From DATATV01 sp035551355 (lineage in GTDB: Bacteria > Actinomycetota > Actinomycetes > Mycobacteriales > Pseudonocardiaceae), in NCBI GenBank assembly GCA_035551355.1, contig DASZNF010000038.1:1-64000 (forward strand): a DNA stretch of 64,000 nt, read 5' to 3'. Both the position numbers and the translations under genes were made by a program. Below are positions 16,323-25,307 of this stretch, piece by piece. Under the pieces are notes generated by a model. The model saw only the letters and a program-made list of their open reading frames with translations, was not told where the DNA came from and did no database searches. Positions within the stretch are counted from its first letter, which is position 1. The number at the start of each line of letters is the position of its first letter.

Positions 16323-17444
16323 TCAGCTCGCCGGTTCGTGCAGGATCACGCCGCGGATGTTCTTGCCCGCGTGCAGGTCGGCGTAGGCCTGGTTGACCTC
16401 GGACAGCGAGTAGGTCGTGGTGATCAGCTCGTCCAGCTTGAGCTTGCCCGCCTTGTACATCCCGGCCAGCCGGTTGATCTCGAAGTGCGGCGAGCCCATG
16501 CCGAAGATGACGCCCTGGATGCGCTTCTGCATCATCGAGAGCAGCCACAGGTTGATCGGCAGGCCCTCGTCCTTGATGTCGCCGATGCCGGTGACCACCA
16601 CGGTGCCGAACTTGCCGATCGCGTTCACCGCGTCGGACACGTGCTTCCCGGTGGTGACCCCGACGGTGACCACCGCGGAGTCGGCGCCCTGGCCGTTGGT
16701 GACCGACCGGGCGAAGTCGGCCGCCTCGTCGATCCCGGCGAACGCGTGGGTGGCGCCGAACTTCAGTGCCTGCTCCCGCTTGAACTCCACCGGGTCGGCC
16801 GCGATCACGTAGGCGGCGCCCCGGGCGGCCGCGGCCTGCACCGCGTTCATACCGACGCCACCGGTGCCCATCACGATCACCGTGTCCCCGGCCTTCACCT
16901 CGGCGCCGTACTCGGCCGAGCCCCAGCCGGTCGGCACCCCGCAGGACAGCAGCGCGGCGACGTGGAACGGGATGTCGGAGTCCACCTTGGTGACCGAGAA
17001 CTCGGGCACCACGGCGTGCTCGGCGAAGGTGCCGACCATGGTCATCTGGCCGGCTTCCTGGCCGTCCACATGGGCCCGGTAGGTCCCGTCGGCCATGCTG
17101 CCGGCCAGGGCGTGCACACCGAGGTCGCACAGGTTGCCCCGACCTGAGGAGCACGGCTCGCAGCGCCCGCAGGAGGGCACGAACTGGGCGACCACGTGGT
17201 CGCCGACGGCCAGCGACCGCACTCCGGGCCCGACCCTCTCCACCACGCCTGCGCCCTCGTGGCCGCCGATCAGGGGCAGCCTGCCGACCGGCATGTCGCC
17301 GGTCGCGGCGTGGTCGTCGGAGTGGCACAGGCCGGCCGCGTGGAACCGGACGAGCACTTCGTTCGCCTGCGGCTCATCGAGTTCGACGTCGACGATCTGC
17401 CATTTTCCGGGCTGTTCGAGCAAGGCCGCCGCGCGGGTGCGCAT
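16323..17444 (-). CDS. NDMA-type zinc alcohol dehydrogenase
   Basis: Medium-chain dehydrogenase of 373 residues that oxidises primary alcohols to aldehydes with tightly bound NAD. Catalytic zinc ligands: Cys in GLCHSDDHAATG and the His-Glu in IGGHEGAGVVE. The structural zinc site has four Cys in CGRCEPCSSGRGNLCD. The Rossmann motif is GTGGVGMNAVQAAA. The insert HALAGSMADGTYRAH and the ending GKNIRGVILHEP are characteristic of actinobacterial NDMA-dependent enzymes. ATG 17444 is preceded by GGAGGT. Two KstR-like operators lie upstream, so it is probably induced with steroid catabolism and could oxidise a side-chain alcohol. A terminator follows the gene. Confidence 0.9.
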   Translation of the reverse strand: MRTRAAALLEQPGKWQIVDVELDEPQANEVLVRFHAAGLCHSDDHAATGDMPVGRLPLIGGHEGAGVVERVGPGVRSLAVGDHVVAQFVPSCGRCEPCSSGRGNLCDLGVHALAGSMADGTYRAHVDGQEAGQMTMVGTFAEHAVVPEFSVTKVDSDIPFHVAALLSCGVPTGWGSAEYGAEVKAGDTVIVMGTGGVGMNAVQAAAARGAAYVIAADPVEFKREQALKFGATHAFAGIDEAADFARSVTNGQGADSAVVTVGVTTGKHVSDAVNAIGKFGTVVVTGIGDIKDEGLPINLWLLSMMQKRIQGVIFGMGSPHFEINRLAGMYKAGKLKLDELITTTYSLSEVNQAYADLHAGKNIRGVILHEPAS

Positions 17445-17476
17445 CGTTGTCCACCTCCGGGGCTGTCCATCACAAG

Positions 17477-17569
17477 AGAAACACGTTCTATGCGAAGTCA
17501 AGCATGTCAGAGCAGCGCTCGCAAGAAACTTCAGCGACACACACCGGACATGATGTAGAACATGTTCTA
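17477..17569 (-). promoter_or_regulatory. two KstR-like operators upstream of the alcohol dehydrogenase
   Basis: A perfect 14-base palindrome TAGAACATGTTCTA lies at 17556-17569 and a second, degenerate copy AGAAACACGTTCTA at 17477-17490. Both fit the published KstR core TnnAACnnGTTnnA (the second lacks only the first T). They sit 33 to 125 bases upstream of the alcohol dehydrogenase start, where a TetR-type repressor of cholesterol genes would block transcription. The regulator gene itself is not in the window. Confidence 0.7.
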
Positions 17570-17586
17570 TGCGAGAACGGCCGGGG

Positions 17587-18780
17587 TCAACGCCCCCGGC
17601 GACCGGACCGCCCCGGCGTGGCCGGCGCCGGTGGCTGCGCACCGGCCGGGCTGGCCGGCGGGGCCCCGCCGGTGGCCGCGGCGGGCGGGTTGACCGGCTT
17701 CACCGTGGGCCGGGCGGGCGCCTGGCCCACCAGGTCGCGGCGCGAACCGTTCTGGTCGCGGCGGCCGGCGTTCTGGCGGTGCCCGTTCTGCTGCTCGGGC
17801 GCGGGCTCCCCGAGCGAGCCGCGCACCTGCTGGCGGGTGGTCTCCTGCGACCGGCCGTTCTGCTGCCGCCGGGTCGTGTCCGAGTGGCGAGGGTCGGACT
17901 GGCGGCCGGGGTCCTGACGGGCCGCGTCCGACTGGCGAACCGCCTCCGACGGGCGGCCGGTCACCGGCTGGCGCGCGGGCTCGGGCGAAGACGCGGGCTC
18001 GGCCGCGCGGGTCAGCACGGTGGCCGGACCGTTCTCCAGCTCGGGCAGCCGGGTGGCGTGCGCGGTCACCGCGGGTTGTTCGCCGCTGGAGAAGTGCTCG
18101 CCGACCAGGGTGGCGCTGACCGTGCGCTGCAACTGCCTGCGCACCGTCTCCAGCTCCTGGCAGGTCCCCAGCACCTGGCGGCTGAGCATGTCACCCGCGG
18201 TCAGCGTGCCGGTCTCGGCGGCCCGCAGCATCACCCCGATGTGACCGTGCAGCCGGTGCTGGACCTGGGTGAAGGTGAGCACCTGTTGCTGCAGCTCCAG
18301 GGTGGGTTCGGTGCGGGCCAGGGCCTTGGTCATGGTCTCCTGCCAGCGCGTGGCGGTCTGGTTGTAGTGCCGCTCGGCGGCGACCCGGTAGTGCGGGGCG
18401 ACCTGACCGTCCAGGGCGATGCGGATCAGCTCGCCGCTGGCGTCGACCGCCTCGCGGGCGCTGGTGGTCAGCGCGTAGGACCACTCCCAGTGTTCTGACT
18501 CGGCGCTGGCCTTGTGTTCGGTCTGGGCCTGTTCCAGCTGGTCGGAAGCGAGTTTGACCTGCTCCCAGGCCCATCGGGCCTGCCCGCTGGCGTGTTTGGC
18601 CTCGTGCTCGGCCCGGGCCGCCTGCTTGCCGGCCTCCTCGGCAAGCATCTGAATCCGCTTCGCGTTTTGGTCGGCGGTCTGGGCCCGTAGATAGGCTTTC
18701 CGCAACTGCCAGGCGGCCAGCCCGACACCGATCACCGCCAGGCCGGCGGCGATCCAGGTGGCCAGTTCCACGACGCGCAT
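17587..18780 (-). CDS. membrane-anchored coiled-coil protein with disordered tail
   Basis: 397 residues in three parts. One N-terminal membrane helix (VVELATWIAAGLAVIGVGLAAWQL) is followed by about 200 residues rich in heptads, for example RIQMLAEEAGKQAARAEHEA and the QARWAWEQVKLASDQLEQAQ region. The last 140 residues are low-complexity Gln/Arg/Pro/Ala with repeated PGRQSD and QNG-type blocks, likely disordered. ATG at 18780 places the helix at the extreme N-terminus. No enzyme motif is present and the family is not recognised. It ends 18 bases from the KstR-like operator of the next gene. Confidence 0.7.
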   Translation of the reverse strand: MRVVELATWIAAGLAVIGVGLAAWQLRKAYLRAQTADQNAKRIQMLAEEAGKQAARAEHEAKHASGQARWAWEQVKLASDQLEQAQTEHKASAESEHWEWSYALTTSAREAVDASGELIRIALDGQVAPHYRVAAERHYNQTATRWQETMTKALARTEPTLELQQQVLTFTQVQHRLHGHIGVMLRAAETGTLTAGDMLSRQVLGTCQELETVRRQLQRTVSATLVGEHFSSGEQPAVTAHATRLPELENGPATVLTRAAEPASSPEPARQPVTGRPSEAVRQSDAARQDPGRQSDPRHSDTTRRQQNGRSQETTRQQVRGSLGEPAPEQQNGHRQNAGRRDQNGSRRDLVGQAPARPTVKPVNPPAAATGGAPPASPAGAQPPAPATPGRSGRRGR

Positions 18781-19109
18781 ACCGCAGACCTTCGCACGAC
18801 TGGGTGAACATGAAAACCTGACCGGGTGTATCCCACAGCGGCCAACCAGGCCAGACGCCTGCATCCGGCCTGGGACTCGCGCCACGGCCACACCTTGACC
18901 ACGACGAGGCAAAGCATGTGACTTGGAACACAATGCGGGCGTTATTTGATCAGCAGCGCCACCGCCGGCACACTCGGCGCCGTGCTGGCGCCCGCGCCGT
19001 CGAGCACCGCGACATCGCCGGTCGCCGCTGACAGGCGGCTCGCCCGGGTTCGATACAGGTCCGCGCGGGTCTGGCCGAGCGGTAGTGAACACCGTTAGAT
19101 TGATCTGTC
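18781..19109. other. intergenic stretch before fadD17, with a possible gene fragment
   Basis: No complete gene. On the minus strand about 45 codons ending at a TAA near 18942 read LGQTRADLYRTRASRLSAAT and then a hydrophobic PAVALLIK end. This looks like the tail of a real protein but has an upstream stop and no start, so it may be another deletion remnant; the family is unknown. The fadD17 promoter must lie at the right end. A near-KstR sequence there (AACACCGTT) has the wrong spacing and is not called. Confidence 0.3.
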
Positions 19110-20723
19110 ATGGCTGCTCCCGACGTGCCGACCGTGACCGAGTTGCTGCTGGCCAGGGCTGGGGACGAGGATCCCGGCCTGCGGTTCGAGGACGAGGTCT
19201 GGTCGTGGGCCGAGCACGTGCGCCACTCGGCCGCCTACGCCGCGGCGTTCACCGCGCTGCGCCGCCCCGGCGTGCCCTTCCACGTCGGCATCCTGTCCGA
19301 CAACCGGCCCGAGTTCTCCTTCGCGCTCGGCGGGGCCGCATTGGCCGGTGCGGTCCTGGTCGGGCTGAACCCGACCCGCCGGGGCGCGGCGCTGGCCCGG
19401 GACGTCCGGCTGGCCGACTGTCAGCTGGTGCTCACCGAGTCCACGCACGCCGAGCTGCTGGCCGGCCTGGATCTGGGCCTGCCCCCGGACCGGATCTTCG
19501 ATCTGGACTCCCCGGCCTGGCGTGACCTGATCGCCGCGCACGCCGACGCCCCGCTCGACCCCGCACCGGCCGATCCCGACGACCTGCTGATGCTGATCTT
19601 CACCTCGGGCACCAGTGGCGACCCCAAGGCGGTGCGCTGCACGCACGGCAAGATCGCGTTTCCCGGCCGGATGCTGGCCGACCGGTTCGGCCTGTCCACA
19701 TCGGACACAGCATATCTGGCGATGCCGATGTTCCATTCCAACGCGATCATGGCCGGCTGGTCGGTCGGGCTGGCCGCCGGGGCCACCCTCGCGCTGCGGC
19801 GCCGGTTCTCCGCATCCGGCTTCCTGCCCGATGTCCGGAAGTTCGGCGCCACCTACGCCAACTACGTCGGCCGCCCGCTGTCCTACGTGCTGGCCACTCC
19901 CCCGCACCCGGACGACGCCGACAATCCGCTGAAGATCGTGTACGGCAACGAGGGCGCCGAAGCCGACATCCCCCGATTCGCCGCCCGGTTCGGGTGTCAC
20001 GTGGTCGACGGGTTCGGCTCGACCGAGGGCGGCGTGGCGATCTCCCGCACCCCGGACACCCCGCCGGGCGCGCTGGGCCGGCTCACCGACGGCACCGAGG
20101 TGCTCGACCAGGACACCGGAAAGCCTTGTGTGCCGGCGGAATTCGACGCCGACGGCCGGCTGGGCAATCCCGAGCAGGCCATCGGCGAGCTGGTGAACAC
20201 CTCCGGTTCGGGCTGGTTCGCCGGGTACTACGGCGATGCCGACGCCAACGCCACCCGATTGCGCGACGGCTGGTACCACAGCGGCGACCTGGGCTACGTC
20301 GACGCAGAGGGCTACTGCTATTTCGTCGGCCGCACCGGCGACTGGCTGCGGGTGGACGGGGAAAACCTCGGCACCGCCCCGATCGAACGGATCATCGCCC
20401 GGCATCCGGACGTCTCCGAGATCGCGGTGTACGCCGTGCCCGATCCGCAGGTCGGCGACCAGGTCGTCGCCGCAGTGGTCCCCCGGTCCGGCGCCACACT
20501 CGATCCGAACGAGTTCGCCGCGTTCCTGACCGGGCAACCGGATCTCGGTCCGAAGCAGTTCCCCCGCTACGTCCGGATCGCCACCGAGTTGCCGCGCACC
20601 GCGACCTACAAGGTGATCAAGCGAACCCTGGCCGCGCAAGGGATCGACTGCGCCGATCCGGTGTGGCGGCGACCGGGCGCCGAACCGTCGTTCGAACCGC
20701 TGGACGTGAGCGCCACCGGCTAG
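19110..20723 (+). CDS. fadD17: steroid acyl-CoA ligase, FadD17 type
   Basis: ANL-superfamily AMP-forming ligase that activates a carboxylate as its CoA thioester. It tracks mycobacterial FadD17 closely over its whole length, including LIFTSGTSGDPKAVRCTHGK (P-loop, about residues 160-178), the MPMFHSNAIMAGW region, YANYVGRPLSYVLATP, the GFGSTEGGVAIS adenylation motif, WYHSGDLGYVDAEGY, GDWLRVDGENLGTAPIE and the catalytic Lys in TYKVIKRTL. In Mycobacterium tuberculosis fadD17 belongs to the cholesterol regulon. Here it is monocistronic, 1.5 kb from the KstR-like operators, and no other steroid gene is adjacent. ATG 19110 is the family start. Confidence 0.9.
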   Translation: MAAPDVPTVTELLLARAGDEDPGLRFEDEVWSWAEHVRHSAAYAAAFTALRRPGVPFHVGILSDNRPEFSFALGGAALAGAVLVGLNPTRRGAALARDVRLADCQLVLTESTHAELLAGLDLGLPPDRIFDLDSPAWRDLIAAHADAPLDPAPADPDDLLMLIFTSGTSGDPKAVRCTHGKIAFPGRMLADRFGLSTSDTAYLAMPMFHSNAIMAGWSVGLAAGATLALRRRFSASGFLPDVRKFGATYANYVGRPLSYVLATPPHPDDADNPLKIVYGNEGAEADIPRFAARFGCHVVDGFGSTEGGVAISRTPDTPPGALGRLTDGTEVLDQDTGKPCVPAEFDADGRLGNPEQAIGELVNTSGSGWFAGYYGDADANATRLRDGWYHSGDLGYVDAEGYCYFVGRTGDWLRVDGENLGTAPIERIIARHPDVSEIAVYAVPDPQVGDQVVAAVVPRSGATLDPNEFAAFLTGQPDLGPKQFPRYVRIATELPRTATYKVIKRTLAAQGIDCADPVWRRPGAEPSFEPLDVSATG

Positions 20724-20765
20724 TTGCCCCGGTGCCGGGAAAAGATCGAGCGTCGCGCACCGAGA

Positions 20766-23387
20766 TCACCCGGCCGTGTCCCGGGCCCGGGCCGCCACCG
20801 CGAGGGCCAGTTCGGCCCGCTGGTCCCGCAGCACCCGCATCAGGCTTTCCGGCAACCGGTCGCGCTCAAGCAGCTCGTCGGTGCGGGCCAGCACTTCCTG
20901 TTCGGCGTTGCTGATCAACGGATACAGCGCCCGCGCCACGGCCAGCGCGTCGTCCGGTCCCAGCGACTCCCACCCGTGTTCCATGGCGGCGAAGTAGCGC
21001 TCGGCGAACGGGGTGAGCACCGCTTCCTGCCCGGGCCGCCGGAAGCCGGACATGATCGCCTGCCGTTCGGCCAGGGAATGCGTGTCCCGGAACACCCGCC
21101 GCCAGGCCTGCTCCTTGGCCCGTGAATCCGGTTGCGCCGCCTCGATCGTCAGCGTTCGCCTGCGTCCCTCGTCACCCGGGTCGGCCGACAGCGCGGCGGC
21201 CACCAGCGCGCCGGTGCGCTGTCCCCGCTCGGCCAGCCGCAGCAACGCCCGCCAGCGAAGATCGCGGTCCACCACCAGACCCGGCCAGGTCGGACGGCCG
21301 CGGGCCAGGTCGACCAGCACCCCGAACTCGTCGGCCGCCACGCCGGTCAGCGCCCGCGCCAGGGTGAGCTGCCGATCACAGCCGACCGGCGCGCCATCCA
21401 GCTCCGTCCGGATGCGCTGCCCCAGCGACCGCAGTAACGGCACCCGGTTCGATTGTGCGCCAAGGCTTTGCGCGGCGGCCAGCGCTCGATCCCAGAGCCG
21501 GAGCAACACGCCGTCATCCGGCTCGGCCGGCGCGTGGGCCAGCACGGTGGCGGCGAACGCGCGGGCGGGCAGGCGGCCCTCGATCACGTCGTCCCACAAC
21601 GCGCCCCAGGCCAGCACGCGCGCCACCGGGTCGGTCACCGCGGAGATCCGGCGCAGCAGCGTGCGGCGGGACACCGGGTCGAGCCGGACCTTCAGGTAGC
21701 TGTGGCCGTCGTCGTTGGGCAGCACCAGATCGCAGGCCCGGCGGGCGCCGATCTTCGGGTGCTCGCGCGAGCCGGGCCGGTCGAGCTCGACCGTGATCCC
21801 GTGGTAACGCGCCAGTTCGTCGCCGCGCCGGGCGTAACAGCCGGTCCGCAGCCAGATGCTCCTGGCCTCCTCCGGCGGATCGCTCAGGTGCACCGCGGCC
21901 GGGCCGGAAGGCAGCCGGTCCACCTCCACGGTGTTGATCCCCGGCCGGCGCAGCCAGTCCTCGGCCCAGGTGATCAGTTTCGGTTTGCCGTTCGGTTCCA
22001 GCGCCCGGATCAGCTCCTCCAGCCCGGCCGTGGACCAGGCGTGCTCGTGCAGGAAACGACGCAGCCCGGCCAGAAACTCGGGCCAGCCCAGCTGTTCCGC
22101 GAGCTGGCGCAGCACCGCGGCCGCCTTGTCGGCCACGATGGGTTCGATGTCGCGCCGGAGGGCATCGGTGTCCGGCACGGCCCCGGCGATCGGCGGCGCG
22201 CCGGGCCGCCGGTCCGCGTCCCGGGCCGCCGCGCCGGACTCCAGCTCGAAGTGCGTCCACGGCTGGTCGAACGGGGTCACCCGCGGCTGGGCGTATGCGG
22301 CCAGCAGCGTGGCCATCCCCTCGGTCAGCCACAGCTCGTCCCACCAGCGAATGCCGACCAGACCACCGAACCACAGCCGCGCCACCGCACGCAGCATCGT
22401 CCCGGCCCGGCGCCGCCGGTCCTCCCCCGTTGCCCGGCCCCGGAACAACAATCGCTCGTCGCACACCACACAGCCGGGATATCCGATGGCCCAGGCGGCA
22501 CTTTCGGGCGCGAACACCTGATCCTGCTTGCCGAACGGATAGGGCCGGCCCAGTAGTTCCGCACAGTGGTCCAGGCCCCGGCGTTGCAGTTCGAACAATT
22601 CCGCGGCGGCGGAGTTCACCTCCTCGGCCAAAGCCGCCCGCGCGTAGAGGGTCAGCGGAATTCCGCCCCGGGATGCGCTGATCCGCTGGAACGGACCGGC
22701 GACCAGCACGGTCAGATAGGGCGGCAACGGTGGGGTGCGGCGAAAGGACCACACCGCCTGCCCGTCCGGCCGCCGGGCCGGCGGTCCGATGGGCTCGGTG
22801 TTGGCGATGACCTGCCAGCGGTCGTCCGCCGTGGCGGTGAGCTCCAGCGCGGCCCGGATGTCCGGCTGGTCGAAACACGGATACACCCGGTGGGCGTGGA
22901 AATACGCGAATTTCGTGTGCAGATAAACCTGCCCGTCCACCGGATCACGAAACCGGTGCAGTCCGGCCCCGGACCGGCCGTACCGGCCGGTGCCCGCGAT
23001 CCGCACCTCGTTCTCGCCGATCACCACCGGCAGGTAGATCCGGGCACCATGATGGGCTGCCGCGCCCACCGCGGCGCCGTTGCACTCGATCGACTCCGGC
23101 GTGCCCGCGAAATCCAGGAAGGTCAACATGTTGCCCGCGTTGGCGTGGAACCGGATCGTGGTGTCGCACCGGAACTCGCCATCGGTCTGGGCCAGGTCGA
23201 GCGCGACCTGATACCGCACGTCCGAGATCAGCTGCGCCCGCTCGGCGGCCTCGGTCGCGGCCAGGTGACCGTCCCACGCCGGCCGAGGGGGCGGCGGTCT
23301 GCTCACCGGGGATCGCCGGTCCCCGTCACAGCCGCTGATTCCAGCCCGCGCCGGGCCAACCGGCAGCCGGCGCAAACGCAGCTCCAC
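20766..23387 (-). CDS. M1-family aminopeptidase-like protein lacking the zinc site
   Basis: Up to 873 residues with the layout of aminopeptidase N: N-terminal beta domain (VRYQVALDLAQTDGEFRCDT), central thermolysin-like domain and a long helical C-terminal domain. The segment that normally carries HExxH reads M331 LRAVARLWFGGLVGIRWWDELWLTEG: R333 and R337 replace both zinc histidines and A334 replaces the catalytic Glu, while the flanking WFG and WLTE (third ligand Glu) are kept. The substrate-binding GAMEN motif is also lost (AAWAIGYPG). The frame is otherwise intact, so this is probably a non-catalytic relative with a binding role. Homology starts near residue 43; GTG at 23306 is a likelier start than GTG 23387. 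Confidence 0.85.
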   Translation of the reverse strand: MELRLRRLPVGPARAGISGCDGDRRSPVSRPPPPRPAWDGHLAATEAAERAQLISDVRYQVALDLAQTDGEFRCDTTIRFHANAGNMLTFLDFAGTPESIECNGAAVGAAAHHGARIYLPVVIGENEVRIAGTGRYGRSGAGLHRFRDPVDGQVYLHTKFAYFHAHRVYPCFDQPDIRAALELTATADDRWQVIANTEPIGPPARRPDGQAVWSFRRTPPLPPYLTVLVAGPFQRISASRGGIPLTLYARAALAEEVNSAAAELFELQRRGLDHCAELLGRPYPFGKQDQVFAPESAAWAIGYPGCVVCDERLLFRGRATGEDRRRRAGTMLRAVARLWFGGLVGIRWWDELWLTEGMATLLAAYAQPRVTPFDQPWTHFELESGAAARDADRRPGAPPIAGAVPDTDALRRDIEPIVADKAAAVLRQLAEQLGWPEFLAGLRRFLHEHAWSTAGLEELIRALEPNGKPKLITWAEDWLRRPGINTVEVDRLPSGPAAVHLSDPPEEARSIWLRTGCYARRGDELARYHGITVELDRPGSREHPKIGARRACDLVLPNDDGHSYLKVRLDPVSRRTLLRRISAVTDPVARVLAWGALWDDVIEGRLPARAFAATVLAHAPAEPDDGVLLRLWDRALAAAQSLGAQSNRVPLLRSLGQRIRTELDGAPVGCDRQLTLARALTGVAADEFGVLVDLARGRPTWPGLVVDRDLRWRALLRLAERGQRTGALVAAALSADPGDEGRRRTLTIEAAQPDSRAKEQAWRRVFRDTHSLAERQAIMSGFRRPGQEAVLTPFAERYFAAMEHGWESLGPDDALAVARALYPLISNAEQEVLARTDELLERDRLPESLMRVLRDQRAELALAVAARARDTAG

Positions 23388-23536
23388 TGTGGACAGCCGC
23401 TACCGGCCGCGGCGCCAAGGCATTGGGGCAACATGCTCAGCACCCTGGCCGCAGCGGGGCGGACCAGGCAACAATTCGCCTACCAATGGCACGCTTTCCG
23501 GCACGAATGGAGCCGTGTGGTCGTCGAGCGGTCGCC

Positions 23537-24961
23537 TCACACGCCGAGCAATCGGCGAATCTGCGGCATGTGGCGCCGGGACACCGGAATATAGTCGGGC
23601 ACGCGCGGGTCGGTGATCAGCAGAAATTCGCCCTTGATGCCCCGCTCCAATTCCGCCACCCGGCGCAGATTCACCACGAACCGGCGGTGCACCCGGCAGA
23701 AGCCGAATGGCCGCAGCTCGCGTTCCATGTTGTCCAGGCCCCGGGTGGCGGCCCGCATCTTTCCGCGATCGGTGTTCAGCCACACCGTGTTCCGGTCAGC
23801 CTCGGCATAGCGGATCTCGGTCGGCGCCAGCACGATGATCCGGTCGTTGCGCACCCCGATGACCCGTTGCGGGACCGGCACGGCGGTGGCCCCGCCGAGC
23901 TGTTCGTACTGTTCGTCACCGTCCCGGCGGCCGAATTCACACAACACGCCGACCAGCTGGTTGGCCGCGAAGATCGGCCGCAGGCTCGCCGAGACGACCT
24001 CGTCGGGATGCGCGGTCAGCAGCCGGGCGCTTCCGGTCCACTGTGGACTGTCCGCGGCCCGGTCCGCGGCCCAGCGGATCACCTCGGGCAGTTCGGGAAT
24101 GTCCGGCCGCTCGCGGTCGGCCACCTCGATCATCGGCGCCGCCTGGGACAACCCGAGCATCGACTGCGCGGCCTCGTCGGCCACGATCGCCCGGCCGCCC
24201 AGGTCGAATCCGGCGAAGCAGCCGCCCCGCCCGCTGGCATCGGCGAACCGCCGCACCACCAGCTCACCCTGCCGCACCGCCCGTTGCCTGCCCTCGCCGA
24301 GCACCTCGGCCGCGGCCTGCTCCAGCCAGTCGGTCAGCGTCGCCGGAATCTCCGCGGCCCAGCGCGACACGTTGATCATCGCCACCGGCGAGCCGGTGAC
24401 CACGTCCCGGATGGCCACCGCGGCGCAGGACCACCGGTGGAAACCGGCGCACCAGTGCTCCGCTCCGGTGACGGTGACCGGACCGTCGCTTTCCAGCGCG
24501 GTACCCATTCCGTTGGTGCCGGTGGTTTTCTCCGCCCAGGTCGACCGGGGCGCGAGGTTGCTCTCCTCGGCGTGCGCGCGCACCGAGGGATCGCCCCAGG
24601 AGGCCAGCACCCGGCCGCGGCCATCGGCCACCGCGGCCATGCCGTGTTCCCCCTCCAACTGGTGCCCGGCCATCGCCGCGATGCCGCCCAGCCGGGTCAG
24701 CAGCACGTCCTGTTCCAGCCGGTGATCGGCCCGATCGCTGGCGCCCGGCGCGACCGCGAGCCCGGGGTCGACGGCGTACTTGTCGCGGCACCGGTACCAG
24801 GAAGCCAGAATGTGCGGCCGGACACCGCGCACGGCCACCTCGCCCGCGGTGAAACTCTCCCACGCGCGCGTCACCGCGCGCTGGTGCGGGCTCGGCCGGT
24901 TCGCGGTCGTGCGGGTGCGGCGAGCAACCGTGGTGTGCGGAGTCACGACCGGGTCAGCCAT
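23537..24961 (-). CDS. GAF-LytTR transcriptional regulator
   Basis: 474 residues. The first 300 resemble the sensory half of AcoR/DhaR-type activators: ASWYRCRDKYAVDPGLAV, then a GAF-like region with WAEKTTGTNGMGTALESDGP and HRWSCAAVAIRDVVTGSPVA. The usual AAA+ sigma-54 domain and Fis HTH are absent. Instead the C-terminal 100 residues are a LytTR DNA-binding domain: IRYAEADRNTVWLNTDRGK, the RELRPFGFCRVHRRFVVNL region and KGEFLLITDPRVPDYIPVSR. The start ATG 24961 has GGAGGT eight bases upstream. It is divergent from the GH78 gene and could regulate it. The ligand is unknown. Confidence 0.85.
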   Translation of the reverse strand: MADPVVTPHTTVARRTRTTANRPSPHQRAVTRAWESFTAGEVAVRGVRPHILASWYRCRDKYAVDPGLAVAPGASDRADHRLEQDVLLTRLGGIAAMAGHQLEGEHGMAAVADGRGRVLASWGDPSVRAHAEESNLAPRSTWAEKTTGTNGMGTALESDGPVTVTGAEHWCAGFHRWSCAAVAIRDVVTGSPVAMINVSRWAAEIPATLTDWLEQAAAEVLGEGRQRAVRQGELVVRRFADASGRGGCFAGFDLGGRAIVADEAAQSMLGLSQAAPMIEVADRERPDIPELPEVIRWAADRAADSPQWTGSARLLTAHPDEVVSASLRPIFAANQLVGVLCEFGRRDGDEQYEQLGGATAVPVPQRVIGVRNDRIIVLAPTEIRYAEADRNTVWLNTDRGKMRAATRGLDNMERELRPFGFCRVHRRFVVNLRRVAELERGIKGEFLLITDPRVPDYIPVSRRHMPQIRRLLGV

Positions 24962-25307
24962 CCGACCTCCTCGCCACAGGCGCCGGTTACCGCACCGACC
25001 GATCAACACTGATCCCTGCCCCACGGTAATAGCGCGGAGCATTCGGAATCAATAAGCCCCGATCAGCCCACAGCCGGCCCGCAAAAGGAGCACTGGCCGC
25101 GCGGCCGGATGACCAGCAGCCGACAGCCATGGCGCTTGTTGATGCACCGTAACCGGCTGGCCGTGCTCTCGGTGATCAGGTTGGTGTTTCCCGCCAGCAG
25201 CGAACGCCAGGCGCCGGCCGTGGCCGGTATGGGTCAGAGCTCTTGCCCTGATCAGCTTCCCGGGGACACTCGATGACGGCATCCGACATGTCGAACGGGG
25301 GTACTCC
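24962..25307. promoter_or_regulatory. divergent control region between GAF-LytTR regulator and GH78 gene
   Basis: 346 bases without a gene. It must carry both divergent promoters. The sequence between about 25010 and 25060 is the least GC-rich part. I found no perfect palindrome and no clear pair of LytTR-type direct repeats, although TGATCA/GATCAG-like short words recur (near 25001, 25063, 25154 and 25248). Nothing else is supportable here. Confidence 0.4.

Noticed and set aside
16000..17150. Long plus-strand open frames opposite the ion-transport and alcohol dehydrogenase genes
   Set aside because: Composition is His/Gly/Arg/Asp-rich with no family motif, typical of antisense frames in GC-rich DNA; the minus-strand genes are clear.
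19086..19105. KstR-like operator in front of fadD17
   Set aside because: AACACCGTT has a 3-base spacer between AAC and GTT; the motif needs 2, and outer bases do not match.
20723..20766. Terminator between fadD17 and the M1-like gene
   Set aside because: CCCGG-TG-CCGGG is too short, with a 2-base loop, to call.
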